Origin: an uncultured Clostridia bacterium
GTDB taxonomy: Bacteria; Bacillota; Clostridia; Oscillospirales; Acutalibacteraceae
Length of the DNA: 11,033 bases
Assembly: GCA_945875045.1 (NCBI GenBank)
Contig: CAMCIX010000024.1
Coordinates: 1-11,033 of the forward strand
Reading direction: 5' to 3'
The translations under genes were made by a program, and so were the position numbers. The notes beneath the pieces were generated by a model. The model saw only the letters and a program-made list of their open reading frames with translations, ran no database searches and had not been told where the DNA came from. Below are positions 1 to 7,804 of the stretch, in pieces (position 1 is the first letter of the stretch; each line of letters starts with the position of its first letter).

Positions 1-30
1 GCAAAGCTAAGGGCGATAATAAAGAATTAA
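1..30 (+). CDS. rsmH: Probable C-terminal end of RsmH (MraW), 16S rRNA m4C1402 methyltransferase, partial
   Basis: Frame 1 opens at the window edge and reads AKLRAIIKN followed by a TAA stop at 28-30. RsmH proteins commonly end with a tail like S-x-AKLR-x-x-x, and rsmH is the usual gene directly before ftsL in dcw clusters. The stop lies 15 bases before the ftsL start, as expected for co-transcribed neighbours. RsmH is a cytoplasmic SAM-dependent methyltransferase that modifies C1402 of 16S rRNA. Only nine residues are visible, so the call rests on the tail motif and on synteny; no domain can be checked. Confidence 0.62.
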   Translation, partial: AKLRAIIKN

Positions 31-45
31 TTAAGGAGAACGGTA

Positions 46-516
46 ATGAATAATATGAAGTATTACAACGACAGTTTGGCATACGATTTTGAAATGTTTA
101 TGCCAAAAACTGCCGAAAATCAAAATACCCGCGATAATATTGTTGTAATGCCGAAGACCGCCGAACGCTCTAAAAGGCGTACCCGCGCGGCGGCGAGGAG
201 CCTTACTTCGCCCGCCCTCCTTATAATGACGGCTGTTTTCATTCTGGCGGGACTTTGCGGCAATATTGCGCTTAGAATAAAAATAAACGAGGTTAATTCC
301 GAAATAAACGGAGTAAAGTCGGCGATAACCGAGCTTGACAGCGAAAAAACCAGCCTTGAGGTTGAGATACAGCGCAGAATTTCATATTCTAATTTAGAGC
401 TTGAGGCGACTCAGCTCGGAATGAGAAAAATGGAAAAGAGCAATGTAAAATATATAAGGGTTAATGATAAGGATAAGGCGGTAACCGCCGACGGAAAGAC
501 GGTAGTCGCAGAGTAA
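46..516 (+). CDS. ftsL: FtsL-type cell division protein (septum formation initiator family)
   Basis: Encodes 156 residues with the bitopic layout of FtsL: a cytoplasmic N-terminus of about 55 residues, a basic stretch (41-51, SKRRTR and more), one membrane segment (about 56-76), a predicted coiled coil (about 77-115) and a short extracellular tail with LGMRKMEKSNVKYI, which resembles the end of FtsL/DivIC proteins. FtsL forms a complex with DivIB and DivIC that supports septal synthesis by FtsW and the class B PBP. The start ATG at 46 has TAAGGAG at 32-38, seven bases upstream; the next ATG (55) is too far from it. Position between rsmH and a PBP gene is classic for ftsL. The cytoplasmic part is longer than usual and holds the hexapeptide MPKTAE twice (19-24 and 35-40). 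FtsL is poorly conserved, so the call leans on topology and synteny. Confidence 0.85.
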   Translation: MNNMKYYNDSLAYDFEMFMPKTAENQNTRDNIVVMPKTAERSKRRTRAAARSLTSPALLIMTAVFILAGLCGNIALRIKINEVNSEINGVKSAITELDSEKTSLEVEIQRRISYSNLELEATQLGMRKMEKSNVKYIRVNDKDKAVTADGKTVVAE

Positions 517-584
517 TAACGGGACGGGCAATAATAATATAATTATCTGTGTGGCGGGAAAAATTCCGCAGCGGAAAACAGGAT

Positions 585-613
585 ACGAGAGTTGAATTAA
601 CGACTCTCGTTTT
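585..613 (+). terminator. Possible intrinsic terminator or attenuator hairpin between ftsL and the PBP gene
   Basis: ACGAGAGTTG at 585-594 pairs with CGACTCTCGT at 601-610, giving ten base pairs with one T-G wobble around the six-base loop AATTAA. A short T run (610-613) follows and is then broken by C. The stem is perfect at its base, but the U-tract is shorter than in a strong terminator. Partial termination or mRNA stabilisation fits better than a full stop, since the genes beyond belong to the same pathway. Confidence 0.5.
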
Positions 614-665
614 CGGATAGATAGGGTTTTTCGCCTTGGTTGGCGAGAAGCTCAAGCAATTAATG

Positions 666-673
666 AAAGGGAG
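666..673 (+). promoter_or_regulatory. Ribosome binding site that decides the PBP GTG start
   Basis: AAAGGGAG lies eight bases before the GTG at 682. The first in-frame ATG (706, residue 9) has no purine-rich site at proper distance, so GTG is preferred. Confidence 0.72.
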
Positions 674-681
674 CTGCCGCA

Positions 682-2922
682 GTGTCTTTTAAGCCGAGTA
701 AATTAATGGTTACAAGATCTGTTATTGTAATGACCGCGCTTATACTCGCCCTTTCGATTGTGTCGGGAGTAAGCCTTGTTAACATTATGATAATTAAGGG
801 CGAGGAATATCAGAACGACGCCTCCGAGCAGCAGCTTTACGACAGTCTTGTGACCGCTCCGCGCGGCGATATTTACGACCGAAATATGCAGATACTTGCA
901 AGAAGCTCGCCTGCCTGGACGGTTTACATAACGCCTAACGGTATAAAAAAGCTTAAGGAGGACGAGGCGGAAACCGTAAAAAAGAAGATAGCCGAGGGAC
1001 TTTCGGAGATATTGGAGCTTGACTACGAAACGGTTTACGGCTATACCGAAAAAAATTCCTACTACGTTATAGTTAAAAAGAAGATTGAAAAGGAAGTCGC
1101 CGATAAGGTAAGGCAGTTTTTGCTCGACAACGAGGACTTAGAGCTTACTCAATATATCGGTCTTGACGAAACGACAAAAAGGTATTATCCCAACGGAAAT
1201 TTAGCCTCGGTGGTTTTGGGATTTGTGGGCTCGGACGATCAGGGGCTTGCGGGGATTGAAAGCTATTACGATAATGATTTAACCGGTATTGCGGGTCGTG
1301 TTGTAGCCGCAAAGAACGCCGCGGGAACCGATATGCCCTTTTCATACGAAAAGGTTGAGGAGGCGATAAAGGGTAAGTCGCTGGTGCTGACCCTTGATTC
1401 GTATGTTCAGTACACGGCGGAGAAATATTTAGAGGCGGCGATAGAAGCTAACCAAATTGCCGAGCGCGGCGCGGCGGTCGTAATGAATGTAAATACAGGC
1501 GCGATACTCGCTATGGCGGTCAAGGGCGACTTTGATTCAAACGATCCCTTTACCCTTTCCGCCGCGGATCAGGCAAGGGTGGACGCGGTGACCGACGAGG
1601 AGGAGAAAAAATCCCTTAAATCAGAGCTTTTGAACCGTCAATGGCGTAACAAGGCGGTTTCGGACACATACGAGCCCGGCTCGGTTTTCAAGGTTATTAC
1701 CGCGTCGATAGGACTTGAAGAAAATCTTATCAATAGGAACTCAAGCTTTTTCTGTAACGGTCACGCCACCGTTGCGGGGCAGGGCTATCACTGCCACAAG
1801 GCGGGGGGACACGGTTCCCAAAATCTCTTGCAGGCAACGTCAAATTCCTGTAACCCCGCCTTTATCACGATAGGTCAGTTAATAGGAGTATCTACCTTTT
1901 CAAAGTATTTTAAGGCGTTCGGACTTACTGAAAAAACGGGAATAGACCTGCCGGGCGAGGCGACCTCAACCTATCATAAGGAGGAAAAAATGGGTCCTGT
2001 CGAGCTTGCCTCCTCCTCCTTCGGTCAAACCTTTAACGTCACGCCGATACAGCTTATATCGGCGATAGCCGCTACGGTAAACGGCGGGTATCTCGTTCAG
2101 CCGCACCTTGTTGAAAAGAAGCTTGACGACAGCGGCAAAGTGACCGAAACCGCCTCTACCTCATATAAACGTCAGGTAATTTCCGAGACCACCTCCGCTA
2201 CCGTTAGGGAGATTATGCAGTACGTTTCCGAAAACGGAGCTAAAAACTCGCTGGTGGCGGGCTATAATATAGGGGCGAAAACGGGAACCTCGCAAAAGGT
2301 CGCTAAAATTCAGGCTACGGGAGATCATTACCTGTATATCGGTTCCTGTGTGACCGTGGCACCGATTGAGAATCCCGAAATAGCGGTATTGGTGCTCCTT
2401 GACGAGCCTAAGGGCGATAAATATTACGGCGGCGTAATTTCAGCCCCCGTAAACTCCCAGATTATGGCGGACGTTCTGCCGTATCTCGGCTATGAGCCGA
2501 GCTATTCTGCGGAGGAGCTTAAAAATATGACCTTTAACGTACCCGAAACCGTAGGCGGCACGGTTGCAGAGGCTAAGGCGAAGATTTCCGCCGCAAAGCT
2601 TGAATGTAAGGTTGTGGGTTCGGGAGAAACGGTTCTGCGCCAGCTTCCCGAGGCGGGGAGCAAGGTTATTTCAGGCGGTGTAGTAATTGTCTACACCGAG
2701 GAGGGCGGCTCCGAGCAGGTCACGGTACCGAATCTTGTGGGACTTACCCCGACAGAGGTTAACTCCTTGGCGGCGAGCGCAAAGATAAATGTTGAATTTT
2801 CGGGCAATACCGCTACGGGCGGACTTAAATCATATAAGCAAAGCGTCGAGGCGGGACAGTCGGTTGACGCGGGAACGGTAATTACGGTTTATTTCAGAGA
2901 TGAAAACGTCGTTGACGGTTAG
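682..2922 (+). CDS. ftsI: Class B penicillin-binding protein, D,D-transpeptidase with two PASTA domains (FtsI/PBP2B/SpoVD type)
   Basis: Encodes 746 residues, a normal length for this class. In order: an N-terminal membrane anchor (about 11-36), the PBP dimerisation domain opening with RGDIYDRN (61-68), the transpeptidase domain, and two C-terminal PASTA domains (about 617-676 and 678-742). The catalytic motifs are intact: SVFK with nucleophile S334 and K337, SNS at 387-389, and KTGT at 533-536. It cross-links peptidoglycan outside the membrane, as partner of FtsW at the septum. Two PASTA domains match Bacillus PBP2B; SpoVD has one. Yet C371 and C390 (19 apart, the second next to the SxN motif) mirror the SpoVD redox cysteines. 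As the only class B PBP here, it may serve vegetative division, sporulation or both. The GTG start is supported by AAAGGGAG; murE follows 42 bases later. Confidence 0.93.
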   Translation: MSFKPSKLMVTRSVIVMTALILALSIVSGVSLVNIMIIKGEEYQNDASEQQLYDSLVTAPRGDIYDRNMQILARSSPAWTVYITPNGIKKLKEDEAETVKKKIAEGLSEILELDYETVYGYTEKNSYYVIVKKKIEKEVADKVRQFLLDNEDLELTQYIGLDETTKRYYPNGNLASVVLGFVGSDDQGLAGIESYYDNDLTGIAGRVVAAKNAAGTDMPFSYEKVEEAIKGKSLVLTLDSYVQYTAEKYLEAAIEANQIAERGAAVVMNVNTGAILAMAVKGDFDSNDPFTLSAADQARVDAVTDEEEKKSLKSELLNRQWRNKAVSDTYEPGSVFKVITASIGLEENLINRNSSFFCNGHATVAGQGYHCHKAGGHGSQNLLQATSNSCNPAFITIGQLIGVSTFSKYFKAFGLTEKTGIDLPGEATSTYHKEEKMGPVELASSSFGQTFNVTPIQLISAIAATVNGGYLVQPHLVEKKLDDSGKVTETASTSYKRQVISETTSATVREIMQYVSENGAKNSLVAGYNIGAKTGTSQKVAKIQATGDHYLYIGSCVTVAPIENPEIAVLVLLDEPKGDKYYGGVISAPVNSQIMADVLPYLGYEPSYSAEELKNMTFNVPETVGGTVAEAKAKISAAKLECKVVGSGETVLRQLPEAGSKVISGGVVIVYTEEGGSEQVTVPNLVGLTPTEVNSLAASAKINVEFSGNTATGGLKSYKQSVEAGQSVDAGTVITVYFRDENVVDG

Positions 2923-2964
2923 AAATTTACTCTTGTCGAATTTGTATAATAAGAGGGATAAAAG

Positions 2965-4389
2965 ATGAAGCTTAAAAATTTGATTGAATGTAACGAAGCG
3001 CTTGGGCAGACCGAGATTACGGGAATAACCTGCGATTCAAGGTCCGTTAAGGAGGGCTATGCCTTTGTCTGCATCAAGGGGGCAAAATCGGACGGTCACG
3101 ATTACGCCCAAAAGGCTGTTGAAGGCGGCTCGGCGGTTGTTGTCGCCGAGCGGGATTTGGGACTTGATAATCAGATAGTAGTACCCGATACCCACGCGGC
3201 GTATGCCGATATGTGCGCTAAGTGGTTCGGAAATCCCGCCGACAGCCTAAAGCTTTTGGGCGTTACGGGTACAAACGGCAAAACCTCGGTTACCTATATG
3301 ATGAAAAAAATACTCGAAAAGGCGGGCTATAAGGTCGGTCTTATCGGAACGATTCAGAATATGATAGGCGACGAGATTATTGCCGCCCACAATACAACCC
3401 CGAACGCCTATGAGCTTAATTCACTTTTCGCCCTTATGAAGGCGAAGGGCTGTACCTATGTTATTATGGAGGTTTCCTCCCACGCGCTTGACCAGTCGAG
3501 GGTATACAGACTTAACTTTGAGGCGGCTATGTTTACCAATCTTACCCAGGATCACCTTGATTACCATATTACTATGGATAATTATCTTGCTGCTAAGAAA
3601 AAGCTGTTTTATATGTGCAAAACCGCCGTTATCAACAGCGACGACCCATATGCCCAGAGGCTTTGCGAGGGTCTTGATTGTAAAATTACCACATATTCGC
3701 TGGGCGACGCTTCGACCTACAGCGCAAAGTGCGTAAAATACCGTCCCGCAAGCGTGGAATACGAGTTTGTAAGCGACAGCGAGATAGGTCACATTAAGGT
3801 TAATACGGGCGGAAAATTTACCGCCTACAATTCGCTTTGCGCCGCCGCCTGCGCGGTGGAAATAGGTATTCCGTTAGCTACCGTCGCCGAGGCGCTTAAA
3901 GAGCTTCACGGCGTTAAGGGCAGGGCGGAGGTTGTGCCGACGGGCAGGGATTTCACGATTATTATAGACTACGCCCATACCCCCGACGGACTTAAAAATA
4001 TACTCTCCACCTTCCGTGAATGTGAGAAAAACCGTCTTATCGCGGTCTTTGGCTGCGGCGGCGACAGGGATAAAACCAAACGACCGATTATGGGAAATAT
4101 TGCGGCGCACTATTCCGATTACGCGATAGTCACAAGCGATAACCCGAGAACCGAGGAGCCCGCCGCCATTATCGAGGATATTTTAGAGGGAATGAAGGGC
4201 GCGGTTATACCCGTAAAGGTTATAGAAAACCGAATCGAGGCGATAAAATTCGCTGTTTCAATCGCCCAAAAAGATGATATAATAGTACTTGCGGGAAAGG
4301 GTCACGAGACCTATCAGATTTTAAAAACAGGCACTATTCATCTTGACGAGCGCGAGGTTGTGGCAGAGGCGCTTGCCGAGTTATCCTGA
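2965..4389 (+). CDS. murE: UDP-MurNAc-tripeptide synthetase MurE, meso-diaminopimelate type
   Basis: Encodes 474 residues, typical of MurE. This cytoplasmic ATP-dependent Mur ligase adds the third stem residue to UDP-MurNAc-L-Ala-D-Glu. Visible landmarks are the N-terminal domain with TCDSRSV (22-28), the P-loop GVTGTNGKTSV (99-109), NTTPNAYEL (143-151), the central domain with EVSSHALDQ (169-177) and TNLTQDHLDYH (191-201), DYAHTPDGL (335-343), and the C-terminal GKGHE (444-448). The selectivity motif is SDNPRTEE with DNPR at 392-395, the form used by meso-DAP enzymes; L-Lys enzymes usually carry DDPN. The ATG at 2965 has AGAGGG seven bases upstream. It follows the PBP gene closely and precedes mraY, as in Bacillus; murF and murD, the ligases often near it, are absent. 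Confidence 0.96.
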   Translation: MKLKNLIECNEALGQTEITGITCDSRSVKEGYAFVCIKGAKSDGHDYAQKAVEGGSAVVVAERDLGLDNQIVVPDTHAAYADMCAKWFGNPADSLKLLGVTGTNGKTSVTYMMKKILEKAGYKVGLIGTIQNMIGDEIIAAHNTTPNAYELNSLFALMKAKGCTYVIMEVSSHALDQSRVYRLNFEAAMFTNLTQDHLDYHITMDNYLAAKKKLFYMCKTAVINSDDPYAQRLCEGLDCKITTYSLGDASTYSAKCVKYRPASVEYEFVSDSEIGHIKVNTGGKFTAYNSLCAAACAVEIGIPLATVAEALKELHGVKGRAEVVPTGRDFTIIIDYAHTPDGLKNILSTFRECEKNRLIAVFGCGGDRDKTKRPIMGNIAAHYSDYAIVTSDNPRTEEPAAIIEDILEGMKGAVIPVKVIENRIEAIKFAVSIAQKDDIIVLAGKGHETYQILKTGTIHLDEREVVAEALAELS

Positions 4390-4405
4390 ACGGATTACCA
4401 TTAAA

Positions 4406-4411
4406 AAGGAG
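4406..4411 (+). promoter_or_regulatory. Ribosome binding site before mraY; spacing leaves the start uncertain
   Basis: AAGGAG ends only two bases before the in-frame TTG at 4414, which is too close for efficient initiation, and 14 bases before the in-frame ATG at 4426, which is long. The GTG at 4418 is out of frame. ATG 4426 is chosen on codon strength, with moderate certainty. Confidence 0.6.
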
Positions 4412-4425
4412 CGTTGAGTGAGAAA

Positions 4426-5448
4426 ATGAAAGATTTAACTCCCGTAATAGCCGCCGCTGTGGCTTTTGCCGTGACAGCGGGTCTCGGATATATTGTAATT
4501 CCTTATTTAAAACGTCTTAAATTCGGGCAGACTATATTGGACATAGGTCCTAAGTGGCACAAAAGCAAGGAGGGTACTCCCACAATGGGCGGCGTTATGA
4601 TTGTCGCCGGGGTTATACTGTCACTCGGAATTGCTTTCGCTTATTCCGCAATATCGGGCGGGCGGTTTGCCTTAGAAATGAAGACCCCCTACCGTCTGTC
4701 GGTTTTCCTCGCGGGAATTATTATGGCGCTTTGTATGTCGGGAATCGGCTTTATGGACGACTATATCAAGGTTGTGAAAAAGCGGAATTTAGGGCTTACC
4801 GCAAGGCAGAAAACCTTTTTACAGCTGCTTGTTGCGGCGGCGTATCTTGCAACCCTTTGTATTTCGGGAATGAAAAGCACCGTAATTCCCTTTATAGGTG
4901 AAATCGATGTAACAAAGGGCTTAGGTCTTCTTTTCTGGCCGGTTGCGCTGATGTTTATTTACGGCTTTACAAACGCCGTTAACGTTAACGACGGCATTGA
5001 CGGCTTAGCGTCGACGGTTACTCTGGTGGTTGCCTGCGCCTTTATGCTTGCTTCGGGCTTCCTTTACAATATGGGAATTAACGCGATGTCCGCCGCGCTG
5101 GCGGGAGCATGCGTGGGCTTTATTGTCTGGAACGCAAAGCCCGCACGGGTCTTTATGGGGGACACGGGCTCAATGTTTTTGGGCGGTATGGTAGTGGCGA
5201 TTTCGTTCGGCACCGAAAGACCCGTACTCCTTATATTCGCGGGAATAACCTACTTCCTTGAGGCGCTTTCGGATATTATTCAGGTTGCGTACTACAAGCG
5301 CACCAAAAAGCGTTTATTTAAAATGGCGCCGCTTCATCATCATTTTGAAATGAGCGGCTGGTCGGAGCAGAAAATCGTTGTTGTTTTTTCGCTTATAGCC
5401 GCAGTAGGCTGTACAATAGCGTTGCTGCCGATTATATTTAATAAGTAA
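4426..5448 (+). CDS. mraY: Phospho-MurNAc-pentapeptide transferase MraY (lipid I synthase)
   Basis: From the ATG at 4426 the protein has 340 residues; a TTG four codons earlier (4414) would give 344. MraY is a polytopic membrane enzyme that moves phospho-MurNAc-pentapeptide from UDP to undecaprenyl phosphate. About ten hydrophobic segments alternate with the family's cytoplasmic motifs: TPTMGG (51-56), GFMDDYIK with the Mg-binding acidic pair D111-D112 (108-115), NAVNVNDGIDGLA (183-195), MGDTGS with D246 (245-250), and the HHH loop in PLHHHFE (302-308). All expected catalytic acids are present. It follows murE by 36 bases and precedes ftsW by 18. In Bacillus, murD lies between mraY and the SEDS gene; here there is none. 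Confidence 0.96.
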   Translation: MKDLTPVIAAAVAFAVTAGLGYIVIPYLKRLKFGQTILDIGPKWHKSKEGTPTMGGVMIVAGVILSLGIAFAYSAISGGRFALEMKTPYRLSVFLAGIIMALCMSGIGFMDDYIKVVKKRNLGLTARQKTFLQLLVAAAYLATLCISGMKSTVIPFIGEIDVTKGLGLLFWPVALMFIYGFTNAVNVNDGIDGLASTVTLVVACAFMLASGFLYNMGINAMSAALAGACVGFIVWNAKPARVFMGDTGSMFLGGMVVAISFGTERPVLLIFAGITYFLEALSDIIQVAYYKRTKKRLFKMAPLHHHFEMSGWSEQKIVVVFSLIAAVGCTIALLPIIFNK

Positions 5449-5466
5449 ATCGGAGGATAGAAAGGT

Positions 5467-6603
5467 ATGGCAAAGATAAAAAGGAAGAAAAATGAATACG
5501 TATCGGGTAAGCTCGATATAACCTTTTTGTCTTTTGTGCTTATCCTGCTTACAGTCGGTCTTGTTATGCTTTTTTCGGCGAGCTATGCCTATTCCTACGA
5601 ATATTACGGCAACAGCTATAAATTTATAACAAGACAGTCTATGTTCGCGGTCTTAGGGGTCGCGGCGATGCTTATAATTTCAAAAATAGACTATCATTTC
5701 TGGCGCAAATTTGCCTGGATTGTTTACGGTATTTCGATTGCTATGCTTGCGGTCGTAAAGGCGCTCCCCCCTATGATAAAGGGAATGGACGTAAAGCGCT
5801 GGATTGTTATAGGTCCTATTAATTTTCAGCCCTCCGAGGTTGCTAAATTTGCGGTTATACTGCTTTTTTCCTCCCTTATAGCGGCGAATTACAAGCAGAT
5901 GAAAAATATAAAATTTATTGCTTTGCTTGTATTATTGCTGGTAGCTCCCTGCGGACTGGTAATTATCGAGCCGCACCTTTCGGCAACCGTCCTTATTTTT
6001 GCGATAGGCGTTGTTCTGCTTATAGTCGGGGGACTGCAGAAAAGATATATTTTCGGCGGAATAGCCTTGGGCGGCGTACTCGGTGTAGGCGCTATCGCGA
6101 CCGGCGTTATCGGCTACGGCTCGGACCGTGTTAAATATTGGTTAGACCCGTGGGCGGACGCTAAGGGCTTGGGCTTTCAAACCATTCAGTCGCTATTAGC
6201 AATCGGCTCGGGCGGAATATTGGGGCGCGGAATAGGGCAGTCAAGGCAGAAATATCTATGGGTTCCCGAACCCCACAACGATTTTATTTTCGCGATAGTA
6301 TGCGAGGAATTGGGACTTATCGGCGCGCTTGTTATAATACTTCTTTTCTGTCTGCTTGTGTGGCGCGGTTTTTCGATAGCTATGCGGGCTAAGGATAAAT
6401 TCGGCTCGCTTTTGGCGATAGGACTTACCTTTCAGGTAGGTCTTCAGGCAATGCTTAATATCTGGGTTGTTACCAACACCATTCCTAATACGGGAATAAG
6501 TCTTCCGTTTTTCAGCTACGGCGGAACCTCGCTTTTGATACTGCTTGCCGAAATGGGTATAGTGCTGTCGGTATCAAGGGGAGCTAATATAGAAAAAACC
6601 TGA
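5467..6603 (+). CDS. ftsW: SEDS peptidoglycan glycosyltransferase FtsW (SpoVE-like)
   Basis: Encodes 378 residues, the usual length for SEDS proteins, with a short basic N-terminus (KIKRKK) and about ten membrane segments. Family motifs are QPSEVAK (121-127), the catalytic loop PEPHNDFIFA (267-276) with D272 as the likely essential aspartate, and NTGISLPFFSYGGTSLL (341-357, approximate). FtsW polymerises lipid II into glycan strands at the septum with its cognate class B PBP, encoded upstream. SpoVE, FtsW and RodA are paralogues; synteny between mraY and murG favours the division or sporulation form over RodA. The ATG at 5467 has GGAGG at 5452-5456, ten bases away. The tight spacing on both sides (18 and 24 bases) indicates co-transcription. 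Confidence 0.94.
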   Translation: MAKIKRKKNEYVSGKLDITFLSFVLILLTVGLVMLFSASYAYSYEYYGNSYKFITRQSMFAVLGVAAMLIISKIDYHFWRKFAWIVYGISIAMLAVVKALPPMIKGMDVKRWIVIGPINFQPSEVAKFAVILLFSSLIAANYKQMKNIKFIALLVLLLVAPCGLVIIEPHLSATVLIFAIGVVLLIVGGLQKRYIFGGIALGGVLGVGAIATGVIGYGSDRVKYWLDPWADAKGLGFQTIQSLLAIGSGGILGRGIGQSRQKYLWVPEPHNDFIFAIVCEELGLIGALVIILLFCLLVWRGFSIAMRAKDKFGSLLAIGLTFQVGLQAMLNIWVVTNTIPNTGISLPFFSYGGTSLLILLAEMGIVLSVSRGANIEKT

Positions 6604-6627
6604 TATTTTTAATCGGAGGAAACGGTT

Positions 6628-7740
6628 ATGAAGATACTTTTTGCGGGCGGCGGCACAGCGGGGCATATCAATCCCGCGCTTGCCATTGCGGGATATATTA
6701 AGGAACGCCACCCCGACGCCGAGATTTCATACATCGGCACGGCGGATAAGCTTGAAGCAAGACTTGTCCCCGAAAAGGGGTACGATTTTCATACAATCGA
6801 CGTGGCGGGCTTTCAGCGAAAGCTAAGTATAAAAAATATAGGAAGAAACATTAAGGCGGTAGGCAAGGCGATTACCTCCTCTAACGATTCTAAACGGCTG
6901 TTAAGGGAAATTAAGCCCGATTTGGTCGTCGGAACCGGCGGCTATGTAAGCGGCCCCGTACTGCGCGAGGCGCAAAAGCTGGGCTTTAAAACCGCGATAC
7001 ACGAGCAAAACGCCTTCCCCGGAGTGACTACAAAAATGCTGGCGGAAAGGGCTGACAGGGTAATGCTTGCAATGCCCGAGGCAGAGCGTTATTTAAAGCT
7101 TAAAAAGCCGCCGGTCATTACGGGAAATCCCGTAAGAAACGAGCTTTTAAGCGTCACGCGTGAGGAAGCAAGGCGAAAATTAGGGCTTGATAATCGCCCG
7201 CTTATACTATCATTCGGCGGCTCTTTAGGCGCAAGGCATATCAACGAAGCTGTGACCGAGCTTATTAAGTGGCATAACGGCACCGATAAGTTTTACCATA
7301 TCCACGGAACCGGCAAGGTTGGCTACGAGGCTATGACGGAGGCGCTTAAGGACGTAAAGCTCTCGCCGCTTATCGACGTTCGGGAATACATTAACGATAT
7401 GGACGTATGTATGGCGGCGGCGGACCTTGTAATATGCCGTGCGGGCGCGATAACATTAAGCGAGCTTTCCTGCTTAGGCAAGCCGTCGGTGCTTATCCCG
7501 TCCCCCTTTGTGGCGGAAAACCACCAGTTCCATAACGCTATGACCCTTAAAAAGGCGGGCGCGGCGGAGATTCTTGAGGAAAAGGATTTAAGCGGCGAAA
7601 GCCTTATAAATATCGTTATGAGGATAATCGAAAATAAGCCCCTGCTTGAAAAAATGGGGGCGGCGGCGCGCAAACACGCTATTTCCGACGCAAACAAAAG
7701 AATTTACGACGTTTTAATGCAATTATACACCGAGGCGTGA
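6628..7740 (+). CDS. murG: UDP-GlcNAc:lipid I N-acetylglucosaminyltransferase MurG (lipid II synthase)
   Basis: Encodes 370 residues, as expected for this GT28 family enzyme with a GT-B fold. It acts at the inner face of the membrane, adding GlcNAc to lipid I to make lipid II. The N-terminal acceptor domain has the glycine-rich loop GGGTAGHINP (7-16) with H13, plus GTGGYVSGP (102-110) and HEQNAFPG (125-132). The C-terminal donor domain has SFGGSLGA (195-202), CRAGAITLSEL (270-280) for UDP-GlcNAc binding, and ENHQFHNA (297-304). No key motif is missing. The ATG at 6628 is preceded by GGAGG at 6615-6619 with eight bases between. It lies between ftsW, which uses its product, and murA, with a 64-base gap to the latter. 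Confidence 0.96.
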   Translation: MKILFAGGGTAGHINPALAIAGYIKERHPDAEISYIGTADKLEARLVPEKGYDFHTIDVAGFQRKLSIKNIGRNIKAVGKAITSSNDSKRLLREIKPDLVVGTGGYVSGPVLREAQKLGFKTAIHEQNAFPGVTTKMLAERADRVMLAMPEAERYLKLKKPPVITGNPVRNELLSVTREEARRKLGLDNRPLILSFGGSLGARHINEAVTELIKWHNGTDKFYHIHGTGKVGYEAMTEALKDVKLSPLIDVREYINDMDVCMAAADLVICRAGAITLSELSCLGKPSVLIPSPFVAENHQFHNAMTLKKAGAAEILEEKDLSGESLINIVMRIIENKPLLEKMGAAARKHAISDANKRIYDVLMQLYTEA

Positions 7741-7767
7741 CAATTTCCGCATTTTCGCATAGTATGA

Positions 7768-7793
7768 ACTGTGAGAAAAGTTTTACTGTGAGA
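7768..7793 (+). repeat. Short 9-base direct repeat in the murG-murA gap
   Basis: ACTGTGAGA occurs at 7768-7776 and again at 7785-7793, start to start 17 bases. The second copy runs into GAGGG (7792-7796), the likely murA ribosome binding site, eight bases before its ATG. It may be chance or a small local duplication; no function is implied. Confidence 0.4.
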
Positions 7794-7804
7794 GGGTGCG
7801 GTAA

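Larger units (their letters stand above)
517..681 (+). other. Structured ftsL-PBP intergenic region with several possible hairpins
   Basis: This 165-base gap is the second longest in the window and codes for nothing I can support. By eye it holds a TATAAT at 538-543 with no convincing -35, two mutually exclusive small hairpins that share TTCCGC at 564-569 (its partners are 554-560, with one bulged G, or 572-576), a strong hairpin at 585-610 followed by TTTT, and a third hairpin at 628-635/642-649 with one G-U pair. The next gene's ribosome binding site follows at 666-673. It could be an attenuating leader, a processing site, or a weak terminator followed by a new promoter. No known riboswitch or T-box signature was recognised. 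Confidence 0.5.

Noticed and set aside
538..543. TATAAT after ftsL as a promoter for the PBP gene
   Set aside because: Neither a TTGACA-like box 16-18 bases upstream nor an extended TG is present; the stretch is simply AT-rich.
663..692. Ten-codon upstream frame (ATG at 663, TAA at 690) overlapping the PBP start
   Set aside because: It has no ribosome binding site at usable distance, and its ATG is directly before the PBP's own site.
2945..2950. Perfect TATAAT just upstream of murE
   Set aside because: No -35 at proper spacing, and a transcript would begin within the murE ribosome binding site.
4414..4416. TTG at 4414 as the mraY start
   Set aside because: Only two bases separate it from AAGGAG. 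The ATG at 4426 is preferred, though the spacing there is long, so doubt remains.
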